From Quillaja saponaria (taxonomy: Eukaryota; Streptophyta; Magnoliopsida; Fabales; Quillajaceae): a DNA stretch of 64,000 bases. Both the position numbers and the translations under genes were made by a program. How positions within the stretch are numbered: position 1 is the first letter of the stretch; each line of letters opens with the position of its first letter. Location of the stretch: assembly GCA_029379385.1 (NCBI GenBank), contig CM055607.1, positions 9,114,001 through 9,178,000 of the forward strand, given 5' to 3'. Below, piece by piece: positions 18,325 to 30,788 of this stretch. The notes below the pieces were generated by a model. The model saw only the letters and a list, made by a program, of their open reading frames with translations. It had not been told where the DNA came from and did no database searches.

Positions 18325-18660
18325 ACTTTATTTGGTCAGTTTAGCTGACTAAATTAGCTGACTACAGTGAATACAACTGATCAAAATACATCTGACTATG
18401 AAACTCTAGTTGACTGATCATTATTTAAGCTGACATTGAAACATTGTGTTTCTTGGACTTTAACTGACTGATTCACTGAAAGAGTTGCAGTTGACTGTCT
18501 TTTAAGGAAACATTGTCGTTGTGCTTCAGCTGACTATCTTTTATGAAAACATTATTGTTTGAAAACTTAAGCTTGTAAGTCTCTTCAGCTGGCTAATTAA
18601 ATAAAGTGTTGTCGTTTGTATTTTTCAGCTAAAGAAAAGCGCAAACGGTCATTGACTCAA
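18325..18660. repeat. Degenerate short tandem repeats with AGCTGACT core
   Basis: The phrases agctgact, agttgact, aactgact and cagctgac recur about every 20-60 bp. The longest unit (tgact-tcttttaaggaaacattgtcgttgtgcttcagc) is seen at least twice (about 18490-18535 and 18530-18590) in diverged form. The origin is unknown; the order and the aacattgtcgtt phrase suggest a decayed retroelement or minisatellite. Confidence 0.5.
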
Positions 18661-19620
18661 TTGTTTCAGTCGTTCATATATGTAATAAAAAGTATTCTCA
18701 AATTTATTTTTTTTTTAATTGTTTGCATTTGTATGAAATTATTATTTATCATCAAAATCAGTTAAAATGTATTATTAAAATATATTATTAATTTATTCAA
18801 CAACAATAAATGTTTTTAATTCAGCTAAACAAATTTATGCAAAGATCAATAAATGCTCTATATGCTTAGCCAAAACATATGCTCATCCATTTACGCCAAC
18901 AAATTGGAATCAATACACATTATTTTGGTTTTCTTTCTCTTCAAACTATCCTCCAAATCAATTATTGAGATTTCATTTTGGGATCACGATATTTTTAAAT
19001 CTTAAACAACTAGTGAATGCCACTCAATTAAAACTATTTGAACATCAAGTATGGTAGATTAAAAAAGGCATGATAATATTAAATAACTAAATGCTTCTCC
19101 CTAAAATCTGCCAAATACAATTATATCATTCAATTCAAAGTTGCAAGCCATATAACAACCAAATGATGCCATCCAAATAATAAAATTTATATGCTTTGAA
19201 ATTTTAAATGATAACATATCATCGCAAATTTTTGGAGTTTGGACAACTTAACTAAGAAAGTTATAATTTTTTTTTTATATATTATTTATAACCTTATTTA
19301 AAGAGATTTCTTAAGAAATTTACCAAACCACTTGACCACTAAACTAATCATAAAGACAATTATAATTTTTAAAAATAAAATAATATTTTTAAAAATAATG
19401 AATAGAATCAGAAAAGACAAGTCCGCGTCAGCTAATGTAACCCAGGGCCACAGATGAGGTGTAATCCACAGTGCGATTAACCCAGCCTCATCACATCTGG
19501 TTAAGTCACCACTCACACAATCACCGTTTCTAATTCCCCTTTCTCCCTTGCCAACAAATATCTACTTCTTTCTCTGCTCAAAATTTATAATCTTGTTTTT
19601 TTTTTTCTCTAATCGAATCT
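18661..19620. promoter_or_regulatory. Upstream region of the AT-hook gene
   Basis: This is AT-rich DNA up to about 19410, followed by a more GC-balanced 200 bp (19420-19620) that ends in a pyrimidine-rich leader (ttttttttttctctaatcg) just before the ATG at 19621. No convincing TATA box was seen near the expected distance. The promoter is placed here from gene position only. Confidence 0.35.
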
Positions 19621-22194
19621 ATGGACTCAGCACCCATCCCTACGGTGACTGACGCCGCACCTATAATCTCCACCGTTCCGGCCACGACCCCCACTGTCTT
19701 TCCCGTCGAAGTTAATAATCACATAGCTCACGCAGCCAACGCTACTCCAAACGATGCCCCAACTGCAAATCATCCTCCATATGCTGAGGTAAGATAGTAA
19801 AAAGAATAAAATTAACTTTCTCAAGAAAATTCTTTCTAACTTTCTCAAGAAAATTCTTTTCCGATCATTTGTTTCTTTTTTCGTTTCAGATGATAAGTAC
19901 AGCAATCACGGCTCTGAAGGAAAAAAATGGGTCAAGCAAGAAGGCTATAGCTAAATACATAGAGCGAGTCTACACAGGTCTTCCATCTACACACTCGGCT
20001 TTGTTGACTCACCATCTGAAGCGATTGAAGAACAATGGCCTCCTCGTTATGGTCAAGAAATCTTATCAGCTTCCGAGATCTAGATCTGATCCTTTCCCTT
20101 CCCAAAGGGGTCGTGGACGTCCTCCAAAGCCCAAGCTTCAGCCCCAGCCCCAGCCCCAACCCCAACCCGTGCCAGTTGCCAATGTGGGTCAAAATTCTGA
20201 CCAGTTGTTGGTTTCTCTTGGGCTTATGGATGAGCCCACGGTGGTCAAACGGAGCCCCGGTCGTCCAAAGAAGACTGATGCTGCAGGACGTCCACCTGGG
20301 CCTAAGGTTGGGCCAGGAAGATCTAGGTTGTCGAAGAGACCTGGACGGCCTCCAAAGCCCAAGTCTGTATCGACTATCTCTAATGGGCTTAAAAGGCGTC
20401 CTGGGCGCCCGTTTAAAGCCCAGCCCGTGGTCATTCCCTTTTCTGTCCCCGCAGACGGTGCCCCTGCCGTACCAAACTCATCAGTTCCCGGTGTACCGGT
20501 TGTGCCAAATGTACCAGCTGACAGTGTACCACCAAAACCTAGAGGGCGACCAAAGAAGAATGCAACCGCAGTACCAGTCCCGGCTGCTGGAGCTGGACCT
20601 GAAACAACTGATAATACTGCTGGTGTGAGCAGGGGACGGGGACGGGGACGTAGAGTTTCTTCGCGAAAACAGCAGGGTGGAGCGGCAAAGATTGGAGGAA
20701 TCAGTACGCCAAAGAGTCCTACTGGGAGATCCGTTGGACGGCCAAAGAAGGTAATATAATACAATGGTTGAATATGAATTATATTATGTTTTTTGTGTGT
20801 GCCTACCCGTGTACCTGCATCGGGTACTGGTACTCTCTTGGTACTTTGTACTTTTTTCCTAATTTGAGGAACAACTTATTTCTTACTTGGTGTTTAGCTG
20901 TAATTATAGAAAACTTATAAATATTAACAAACAAAATAAGAAATTGCATTGGAGAAAAACTAGTTTTGGTCAAATAATTTAAAATAGGATTTCTATTTAT
21001 GAAATTATACACCTATTAACTCATTTCTTTGTATTTAGAGAATTTTATTCTATTAGTTAACATTTAAATGCCTTCTTCTCATATACAAAATGTATCATAT
21101 ATATACATTTTTAATTTAAGGTACCACACTGTGTACCATTACAAATCTACATACATGTATCATACCATTTATGGCACACCAAAGTACTGGTATGGAGCTT
21201 CCTTGGTGTCTACATTTGTTCTATATTGTTCATGCTTTAAAATATATGATATTTTTAGATATTTGGGCTTACAATTTGCCTAATTTATAAACTTTATCTC
21301 ATTGATTTCCTAAATTTTCCTTTTCTTTTTTTTCTTTCCGCTAATAATTGTTGATATTCTGCTGTGAAAAACTGTTTATTCTTATGTTATTGATTGATTG
21401 ACCAAATAGAGCGGGACATGGACTAGATCTTTTACTGTACTTCTTTCTTTCTTTCTTTGGCCAATTATTGTAGCTTTTTTGTTGTTGTTAGATCTGGAAA
21501 TTCATGAATGATGTCTCCTAAAATTATGAAGTTGCACCAGAAGAAACTTCGCAAGACATTATGTAACATGTTAATATAAATATTAGAGTAGCAAAATTCT
21601 GTAAGGAAATCTTCAACATTAAATTTAAACTGTGTATTTAAATTTTCTTAATTTCTAATGTTACTAAATGTTCTTTGTTAATTATTTATTTTTTGGATGC
21701 TACTATTTATTTACACATATATCTTCATACTAAATTAAATTGATTGGCCTTCATTTGACTTTGCTTATATGGTATTTGGGTGGAAAAAAGAATGCACCAT
21801 CAACAACAGCGTCAGCACCTGATTCACCATTGGTTATCCATGATCTCAGGAGGAAACTTGATTACTTTGTAAGTAGAAAGATTCTTGTGGCTATATTGTT
21901 AAATCTACACATTTGAAAAAAAAAAGTTAATAAATAAATTGTATTTTCATACTACAACATTATTTACAGCAATCAAAAGTCAAGGAAGCTGTTGGTGTGC
22001 TAAAGCCTCAGTTGACCAATGAAAGCTCAATCAATGCTTTTACAGCAATCCATGAATTAGAAATGCTGGCAACACTGGACCTCAATGCACCATCAAGAGA
22101 TGGAATACAACAACCACAGCCGTTTCCAGAGCCACAGCCACAGCCACAGCTGCAGCTGCATACACATCCACAGAACTTGCCGCAGCAGTATTAA
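19621..22194 (+). CDS. H1-globular domain plus AT-hook protein (GH1-HMGA, HON4/HON5-like)
   Basis: Four exons, all in phase: 19621-19788, 19890-20750, 21791-21868 and 21970-22194, giving 443 aa. An acidic-poor N-terminal segment (1-56) leads into an H15 linker-histone globular domain (about 57-118: MISTAITALKEKNGSSKKAI, then YTGLPSTHSALLTHHLKRLK). AT-hooks follow: RGRPPKPK near 132, SPGRPKK near 178, GRPPGPK near 190, RPGRPPKPK near 206, RPGRPFK near 226, PRGRPKK near 273, a GRGRGRR patch near 305 and VGRPKK near 338. The C-terminal exons carry the family block KVKEAVGVLKPQL and a Pro/Gln-rich tail. Such proteins bind the minor groove of AT-rich DNA and nucleosomes in the nucleus; Arabidopsis GH1-HMGA members affect telomere stability and flowering genes. 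The ATG is the first in the open frame and matches a conserved N-terminal exon. Confidence 0.9.
20107..20168. repeat. Pro/Gln coding microrepeat in AT-hook gene
   Basis: Imperfect repeats of a CAGCCC/CAACCC hexamer encode a (PQ)n stretch between the first and second AT-hooks (residues about 143-151). It is in frame, so length change would alter only the linker. Confidence 0.7.
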
Positions 22195-24540
22195 CAGCAT
22201 CAGCAACTGCTACACAGCCATTCCTGCAGCAATTACTACACTGCAGCTCCCCAGTGCAAATTTAGAAAAATTATCTTGGCTTCATTTCAAGGATGATGGA
22301 GTTCAGCAGTTGTACAAGTGTTTTTCACCAGGTACATGAAGTAAAGGATCTGTAAAGCTATTAGGAAGTAGCCAAACATTGATTGTCAGATGACCAAGTC
22401 CATGTTAAGTTTGTTGTCTGTGCAAGGTTTTAGCGTTTAGATTGACCATGAAGAATATTTAGATTACTGATGATTTCCTTTTTTTTTTATTTTTAGCTTT
22501 TGCATTGAATCTGCCCTTTGCTCCTCCTATTCTTTGGATACAATGTTACTGTTTCTTTTGCAGTTAATGTTTTCCTTTAGACCATCCATTTTTTGCCTGG
22601 GCTGACACTGAGCACCGAGGGCTTGCAGCCTTGCACAATTGCTTTATGAAATGAGTTTTATTTTACTATACTAGATCATTAGAACTAATGGTATATAATA
22701 AACTTTAGGAAAAAAATAATCTTACTCTTGAGTTGCAACTTGCAGAATGGATTTTACTTGTGTATGTTTCTCAGGATAGGGAGAGTGTACTTCAAATTTG
22801 TTCATTTTGTATAATTTCCAGTAATGTGATATAAAGAGACTAGATAAAACCAAAGGGATATAGATATTCCTGCCCGTAACAAAAACTCATGTAATCATTG
22901 GAAGTGTAATTTGATGTTTATTTGTGTTAGTGACTCATTGAAATTGTTCCTGATTTGAAGATTGAAGCTTCTAACTATTTAAATTTGTCAATCGTGTTTT
23001 TCGTTTCCTAGATTTGGTCATTTGGTGTGGTGGCCACACTCTGATCCAACAATGTCGTGTTCTAAGCAGGACTACTCTCTGCCCTTTCACTCATTGACTC
23101 TTTCTGTATTTTTATCCTACTATGTGATCTTACCTGCTGTAAATTCAATTTTTAGACTCCATGGGAGAGCATTCATAAGTGATGCTACATGCCTACATCC
23201 ATTATTGAATTTAGGGAGGAATTTAATCCTTCATGACTAGAATCCAATATGCAACCGCAATCGTGGAGGGGACTCAAATCCGCACAAAAATTACATTCTA
23301 TATAGACATGGATATTTCACTTTAACCATCCAATATTTCTGAGGAAGCTCACAAAGATTAACTACATATTACAAATGTTCTTGATTTCATGAACGTGAGC
23401 CACAACAACATAAGGAACCAAGACTATGATCCAAATCTCATGCAAGTCTCAACACATAATAAACTATCTCTATAATCCAAATCTCAAGCAAATCTCAGAC
23501 ACATAATAAACTATCTAATCAAGAGATTTGAATTCCCTAGTGGGATGTGTTACTCTTTTTAAACTCTTAAGCTTTGAACCCAACCCGTGAGGAAAAATTA
23601 ATAAATCACTTACGACCGCTCAATCTAGACCTCCTTTTTTTATTTCTAAAGAAAGGTAAAAGAAAAGAATAACTATTTTTATGCTCAGCGGAAATAATTC
23701 AGTATGGAGGAAAAACAATAAAGAATATGGAAGCACTTCAACAAAACAGTGCCTGTTAGATTGCATAATTCTAATAGGAATGGAATCCAGAGAAGCAATG
23801 CGAAATAAGATGGCCCACAGGCCTCCATTTAATCACAATTTCAATTCACGCGCTCTGTCACGCTCCAATCGTGAATTCACAAATAGTTTGACCCCTTTTT
23901 TATTGGACAACAAGTGTCCCAATCTCTAAGTGGATGGTTGGGTACAAGTACAGCAGATTCTACTCCACGCGCATCCTCAGGATCCAATCATAGTCCAGGA
24001 CCATTAATAAACATTATTAATTGGTGGATTCCATGCGCGTGAAACTGACTCACCTAACTTCAATAATGTTATAGAAAATTAAGAAAGCAAGACCGCGCTT
24101 TTCGAGTAATAATAATAAACTTTTTGCATTAATAGCTTAAGACAAGCAAGGCCGCCCTTGTAGGAGTCCACGCCAACTACTTTACGTTTCCACTTCTTTT
24201 TATTAATCTATTTTTCTAAAAATGTGGAATTAGTATTTAATTCTTGATTAAATAAATATTATCTTGGACATTTTTTTAATTTTTTTATCTTAACTTCAAT
24301 TGAAAAAAAGAAAAGAATGTAAGCATATGTTGAAGACATGTCTAGGTTAATATTTATTTTAACTAAATTCTCAATGAATTAGTGACTCATATTTTGTTTT
24401 TATATTTAACTGATAAGTGGTAAATGGTAATCATATTCAAATTTTAATTGGTTATGAGCTGAGTCTTATTCTCGGTCTATTGAAGAAAATTCAAAATTGA
24501 ATTGAAAATGCTAACTCCTTGTTTTTCTTTTATAAATAAA
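22195..24540. other. 3' flank of AT-hook gene and gene-free spacer
   Basis: The first 150 bases keep CAG/CAA-rich composition like the gene's last exon, then turn into ordinary 3' UTR-like DNA. Open frames at 23022-23240 and 23681-23929 lack domains, splice partners or coding bias. No gene is supported. Confidence 0.45.
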
Positions 24541-24544
24541 TATC

Positions 24545-24578
<34 letters not shown>
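24541..24578. repeat. (AT)n microsatellite
   Basis: About 15 AT units, at the 3' side of the inverted Helitron-like copy B. Confidence 0.85.
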
Positions 24579-24581
<3 letters not shown>

Positions 24582-24611
24582 TTCTTTTAAAATAAAAAGT
24601 TTGACAAATAC

Positions 24612-25751
24612 ACTTATGAAGTTACCGTATTTATGATATATATATGTATATGCATCAATGTGTTCATTAATAATTGATATAAATGTCAAAAAATTATTTT
24701 TACAAATCATTTACACATATAAATATTTCAAAAAAATTCTAAAAATAGAGAAAGAATTGATATGATAATTATATAATCAAAAAAATTATATTCTTAATAT
24801 TTCTTTTTCATTCTTAGCATTTTAAAATAAAATTAATTTACAATATTATCATCATTTGTAACTTATTAAATTAAATTATTAATAAATTCAATATTAATTA
24901 CTATTGATATAATTATTGATAAATTATAAATTTATTAATATTGAAAAAAATTAGGATTAAAAAAAATCTATAATCGTAAGATAATTACAATTATATTATT
25001 ATTAAAATAGTAAAAAATTATGAAAATAGCAAAATAAAAACTTGAATATTTGAAACAAAAAAAAAAATTAAAAAGTATTTATGTAATAGTATAAACTCAT
25101 AGGGTATTTAAAAAATTTTCCATTAAAAGTTAAAACAACAACATATAAACATGGTAACTATACTCTAAATAATTTTTAATTCATAGTATTTTTAAAAAAA
25201 AAATATTTCATAAATTTGATAAGAACTAAAAGATATTATAATTATTAATAACTTATTAAATAAAATTTTTTTGAAAATTTCAATATTAACTAATATTGAC
25301 ATATCATTCTTGAAAAAATATAATTTTTTTATGATAAAAGTTAAACAACAATATTATAATTATAAAAACTATACTTTTAATATTTCTTTTCATTCATAGT
25401 AATTTTTAAAATTTTAATTCTTAAATTTGAGAAGAACTACAAATATTAAGATTATTAGGTACTTATTAAATAAATAAATAAATGCAAATTCAATTTGAAT
25501 TGCTATTGACATATAATTATTGAAAAATTATAGATTTATTAATATTGAGAAGAATTAGTAAAAAAGAAATCAATAGTCCTAAAATAAATACAATTATATT
25601 GATATTAAAATAGAGAAAAAATATGAAAAAAAACAAAACTGTAGTCTATTTGAAGCAATATAACAACTAAACATAACTATGTCAAACTCATAAGGGTATA
25701 AAAAAAAATTAAAATTTTATGTCTCTAAGACTCTTTTATATAGTATATAGA
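24612..25751 (-). mobile_element. Helitron-like non-autonomous element, copy B (inverted)
   Basis: The reverse complement begins tctatatactatataaaagag and shares, in order, the blocks of copy A: ttatgagttt, atagttatgtttagttgt/att, attgcttcaaat, ctctatttnaatatcaatat, aggactattgatttctttt, tcaatattaataaatctataatt and ttatatgtcaatagcaatnc. The internal duplication and the tail near ataaatacg are also shared. By eye the copies are about 80-85% alike. It lies about 11 kb from copy A in the opposite orientation, with the AT-hook gene between them. Confidence 0.45.
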
Positions 25752-25924
25752 TTATACTTAATTTAATTTTTAACATTTTTATCCTTTTGTTCATGATCGA
25801 GGCTTCGTAGAAAGATTAAAAATAGACATCGTTAATTTTTTTCCTCCTTCAGTTCACACGATCATGTGTAAAGAAATCTTGTGTCAAGATCTAGAAGTAC
25901 TAAATAAAATATTACAAAATTTAA

Positions 25925-27511
25925 GGCTAAATTATATTTTTGATTCTCATAGTTTGTTTTGGAATTAACTTTAATTCTTACCTTTTAATTTATTGTAATT
26001 GAGTCTCTCTAATTTTTAAATCATCCTAATTAGATCCCTGTCATAATTTTTCATCTACATTAACTCTGACAAAATAATATGTACAAACAATATTGATGAA
26101 AATTGATGTGACTGATAGCCTAGTTAATTGATAAATTAAAAAATTGACACATTACTTTTTAAAAATTAAAACAAATATATATAAAAAAGAAACACCACTG
26201 ATATGGGAGAACTACTATAACCTTCTTTCATTGTTCCATCATTAATAGGAATGGCAATGATTCAAACCGAGTCTAACTCGACTCTATCTAATAATAATCC
26301 AAAATAATCACTATCCGTCTCGATCCAACTATAAGTGATTTATATTGGAAAGTCAATTATAGTTAGATTCTTCAATTTATATGTTTTTTATATTTTCTTA
26401 TATAGATTTATACGAACTATAAATTTATTAAGTAAAATTTTGTAGATTTCTAACTAAGAAAATTTTATAGCCAAACTATCTTATTATTATTATATTTTAT
26501 TTAGTCAACTCTGGATATTGTTCTAACTTATTCTTTTACTGTATTATGTTATTTATTTTCTTATAGAGTTGTACAAATATATATAAATACATGATTCTTA
26601 TTAGTATAGAAAAATAATTGTAAAAAATCTTAATTAAGTTTATAAGTGAAAAAAAGATTATGGTTGACTAGACTTGATTCATAATCATGACCAAACTGGA
26701 TCTAAATTGAGACACAAATTTAACAAAAACGGATATTAATCTCATTTACTAAATTAGATATCGACCAATTAATTCACTAGGATTGGATATATCTGACCTG
26801 ATCTAATTTGTTACCACCATTAATATTTAACTATACACTTGAACCTCTATAGCTCATTAACCTACAAGAAAATTTGCAGATCCAATAAAACAAAATTTCA
26901 CTCCTTGATAGTTAATTTTGATTCTTCTTCCCGTTTCAAGCACCATCCCCCACCTTCACTTACTCCTTAATCTTGGTATAAGAATCTCTCTCCTTCATCA
27001 TCCAGACACAAACAAGAACCAGATTTTGCCGAGGATGTGATTGATCCGACCAGATTTGCCGAACTGATATGTTGTTTTCTAGTATTTTGTGGATATGGAA
27101 ACTTTCTTTAATGTGACTGTTGGTGGCTATCTATGAAGGAGAAGAATATTTCGTTTTTGGTTTTTCTTTTTTTAAAATAAATAAATTTGGTTATTTTTCT
27201 AAAATATTTAAACAATTTTATTTTATTTTTTCCTAATAAAATATAAATTTTGTTTTTGTTTTTGTATGCTTTTGTTTATAAGTCCACCCGGCACTATTAT
27301 ATTTGTTCGTTGTGCTACATTGTCATATACATCATTTTTTATTCTACTCCGTTTGTCCACTTTAATTTTAACAAATTTAATTTGAATGAATTGTGATGTT
27401 GGTGGTGATTCAATTAAAATGATTTTGAAAATAAAGAGACTCACTTGTAACAAATTTAAAATTAAAATGAATTCTGAATTAAATTAGAAGAACCAAAAAT
27501 ATAAGTTAGCC
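25925..27511. mobile_element. Mutator-like element with diverged terminal inverted repeats
   Basis: The left end reads ggctaaattatatttttgat and the right end, reversed, reads ggctaacttatatttttggt. Pairing continues for roughly 100-150 bp with growing divergence. The ends resemble those of the 60.3-kb element (actaaattacatctttggt). A second, weaker inverted pair (attaataggaatggcaatg at 26243 and attaatggtggtaac, reversed, near 26825) suggests a nested insertion. No transposase frame is present. Confidence 0.45.
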
Positions 27512-27597
27512 TATAATCAATCGTACATAATATCCTAGCGATTATTTTATAGGTTATATATATATATATATTAATGACTGCTTTGTATATATTTTAT

Positions 27598-27760
27598 TTT
27601 AATTTAATTTGACAAAAAAATATTCATAAATGAAAAGAGTGGGAAATGGTAGGAGAGTGAGAGGGTAAGAGAGAATAAGAGAGGGAAAGAGAGTAGAATA
27701 GTGGAGAGATTATTACTTTTTTTAGTCATAATGAAAAAATTATTGTTTGCATTGAATTTA
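27598..27760 (-). repeat. Purine-rich repeat related to the 14.5-kb element
   Basis: On the minus strand the block is rich in ctctccctcacc/ctctcttacc-type motifs. The flanks (taataatctctccac before it, catttatgaatattttttt after it) match 14625-14740 in the same order. It is probably a diverged partial copy. Confidence 0.3.
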
Positions 27761-27917
27761 TTTTTTTAATACTTAAATATACGACCTTACTCGAACATGA
27801 TCTGTTTTATAAGCTCGTACAATTGTTTCCTTGAGTTGTATGGTGTAGGAACCAAAAAAAAATTATATTATAATCAGAGACTAGGAGTATATTTTAGCTT
27901 TTATAATAATATAAATA

Positions 27918-27918
<1 letters not shown>

Positions 27919-27962
<44 letters not shown>
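27919..27962. repeat. (TA)n microsatellite
   Basis: More than 20 TA units. Open frames overlapping it on both strands are artefacts of the repeat. Confidence 0.9.
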
Positions 27963-27967
<5 letters not shown>

Positions 27968-30070
27968 GTATATGAGTACCAATGCCTTAATTTGGATGCA
28001 ACTGCATAATTTTTTTGACATGTATAAATAACATCACATAGATGGCTTGAAAGCAACCTGCTAGTGCATTTCAAGCGTTGGAGAGGGAAAGAATATTTTA
28101 GTACAACATTTCTCACCATATGACTTTAATAAGAAACATGTAATTATTATTTACTAAATATTTATTAAATTAAGGGTTTGTTTTAATTAAATACTAAGTT
28201 TTAATTATTTTTCATATAGTAGTACTGGACTATATATATATTCTAAGATAGAAAAGAAATTAAAATTGCCTATATATAGCTATGGTCAATGAGCTGTTCA
28301 GCTGTGACACTTGTAATTAAGAGGACCTCATAATTGGTTTATATAAATTATTATGATTTTCAAAAATAATGTGAGAGGATGAGAAGCTCCCCTACAATCC
28401 CTGTTAATTGGGGCACCATAAAGGACAAAAAACAAAAGAAAAGGGTTTTTTTATTGTCATTGGCGTTATCCACTTCACCTACTTTCCATCTCACCCCTAA
28501 CTTAGATTAAAAAAAAGACATCATCCCCAAACCTAAATAAATAAAAAATAAAAAATAAAAAATAAAAATTGACGTTCAAGATTCAAGAATTTGTAAATAT
28601 GTATCAAAGTAATCACTTTTAAATGAACCACAAGAAGAAAACCTTTACATGATGGGTCACTTTCATTTTAATACTAATTAAAAAGTAAGTCATTGCCATC
28701 ATGAGCAGAACTGTTATTTCCAGGTGCAAACATGCTATGGCCAATAAATTCATAAAATCAATGGTCAACAATAAAGCAGCATTCAATAGCCAATATATAT
28801 ATATATATATGACATTAATTTTCCCTTATCCTACCATATTATTTCATTTAAAAAAATTATAAAAATATATATAAAAAAAAGTAAAGCAAAAGGGTTAATT
28901 ATATACTGTGACATGTTGATTAAGTGAAATAATATTAAAATTTAAGCTCGTCACATTCAAATTAAGAATAAGAGATTATTTGAGAGAGATTGATATACAA
29001 ATTGTAGTATAGAGAATGTTGTGTTACAAATGCAGAAAGTGATGTTTTTTTGTTTTTTTTTCTCATTCGGCAAGAGTATGAATATTTCAAATATATCAAA
29101 CTTTTGTAGGTCATCACAAAAAAGAAAAAAAAAAAAAAAAGAGTTTGAAATATTAAGGTCAAACAATTGCTGTGAGTGATTCAAATGAATTATTAACATT
29201 ATTAATAAATTAACATTTTTTTTAAAAGCTCAAATTTGTATGTGATAAGTAAGTATTATTATAAAATTGGTTAATAATGGTTAATGTATTTGCATTTTTT
29301 TTATATGCTGCAAACAAAATAATTTATCCTTCTATACCTACCACTCTTTCCGCAGCAATACAACCATTTTTAGAAATTTGGCTTTTAGTAGCTCTAGCAA
29401 TCATTGATTGTCGTTGATCAAAAATAAAATTTTCTTGTGTTTATAATATTTGAAACACCTAAAAATTATATAAGCAAATGATTTATCTTGTAATATTATT
29501 CTAAATTTTTGTTTAAATAATCTACTAATCATATTAAATTTTTATATAATTTATAAATTTGATTCTATAAATAAATATAAAATTTTGGAAGAATATTTAG
29601 AAAATATATACTAATGAAATCGTATTTTAATACAATTCAAATCAGATTGAAAATGTCTCGCAGATGAGGAGAGTTTAATTAATTAGTTAAAATAGATGTA
29701 CTAAAATTAAAATGTCTAGTTTAATTAATTAATGATGAATTTTTTTTATAAAAGAAAAAAAAAAAAGAAAAAGAAAGATAATGTGTCCATTTCCATTACC
29801 ACGCCTACTGTTAACCGCGGGTACACCAAAAGCCGGGGTAGAACCAAATAGGTTAGAGTATTAAATGAGGTTGGTACTTGGTAACTGAAATTTCACCATT
29901 TCCAGTTAAACAAAATTCTCCCTTTGGTTCTAAAAGCGGCGTGTATCACAAGGACAAGGATAAAGTTTGCTAGAAATAGCAAAAGTTTAGCTGAAAATAA
30001 TGGTTTTTACTTTCCGCAACTTATTCATTCAACATTCCAGTTCTGAGCAATTCACCCCAAAAATTTCCAA
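27963..30070. other. Intergenic spacer before the Raf-like kinase gene
   Basis: AT-rich DNA with short TA runs (28790-28810) and (AAAAT)n at 28540-28568. Nothing coding is recognised. The last 250 bases (29790-30070) are less AT-rich and probably hold the kinase promoter. Confidence 0.45.
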
Positions 30071-30073
30071 CTC

Positions 30074-30788
30074 ATGCCACTACTCTTCAATTTGGGACGC
30101 CAAGCAGAGAGAGAAAGAAGGACTGCCAGTTGGTTTTGCTTCCCACCAAGTTCGCCTTTTTCTGGGACCGTGAAATCCTTCGGCTTCTCTACTCAAGTGG
30201 GTCATTCTTTGTGGCCCTACTCTCCCACTTGGTCTTTGCTGTCTCTGCCTGCGTTACCTGCTATTTTTCCTTTTTTTTTTTTCTCTTCTGCAAACTCTCT
30301 CAGGTCCATGCTATTTTTTCTACGTTCTATGTTTCCCTATATCAAAAGTAAGATCCACTTTTCTCAATCTGGGTACTCTGGATCTTACTCTGCTTGTTAG
30401 AAGTGATGTAAATAGAGCTTCTGAAACTGTTGTAGATAGTGCTGTATCTATTCATTATTTGGGTATTTCGATACTATCTTCAAGAGTGGGTTTCTATTTG
30501 TCTGTGTGATGAAAGACGTTACCTTTTAATTGAAAGCATCTGGGTCACCTGGATATCGGACAAGCTTTAAGGATATTGCTTGAAACAGTATTTGTGTTCA
30601 TGGGATTTGATTGTTTGACTTGATGTCACTTGCGGCTTTGTAGAGCTGTTGGGGAAAAGTGGCTACTTGAATTGGTTTCGAGCTTCACTTCTTTGGTTGA
30701 CATAGCGATTAGGATTTCATGCTTGGTCCAAGACAATGGAGAGGCTTCTACTTTTCTAGCATTCAGTACTATAGCTTAAAAAAGCAGT
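30074..30788 (+). promoter_or_regulatory. 5' leader of the Raf-like kinase with upstream open frames and probable leader intron
   Basis: A pyrimidine-rich region contains two overlapping upstream open frames (ATG at 30074, ATG at 30130) that precede the main start. A good donor (GT at 30348, context aaaa|gtaaga) and an AG at 30786-30787 directly before the TATG of the start codon suggest a leader intron of about 440 bp. Leader introns and upstream ORFs are common in this kinase family. Whether the upstream frames are in the mature transcript is not shown by the sequence. Confidence 0.45.

Noticed and set aside
20035..20764. Long open frames (197 codons plus, 191 codons minus) overlapping the AT-hook exon
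   Set aside because: They are shadow frames of a GC-rich, repetitive real exon. The H15 and AT-hook frame has domains and correct splicing; the others have none.
23022..23929. Two open frames of 72 and 82 codons
   Set aside because: No motif, no nearby exon structure and no homology that I recognise; their length is expected by chance.
27797..28119. Open frames on both strands around the (TA)n tract
   Set aside because: The repeated Ile-Tyr runs are simply the translation of TA repeats.
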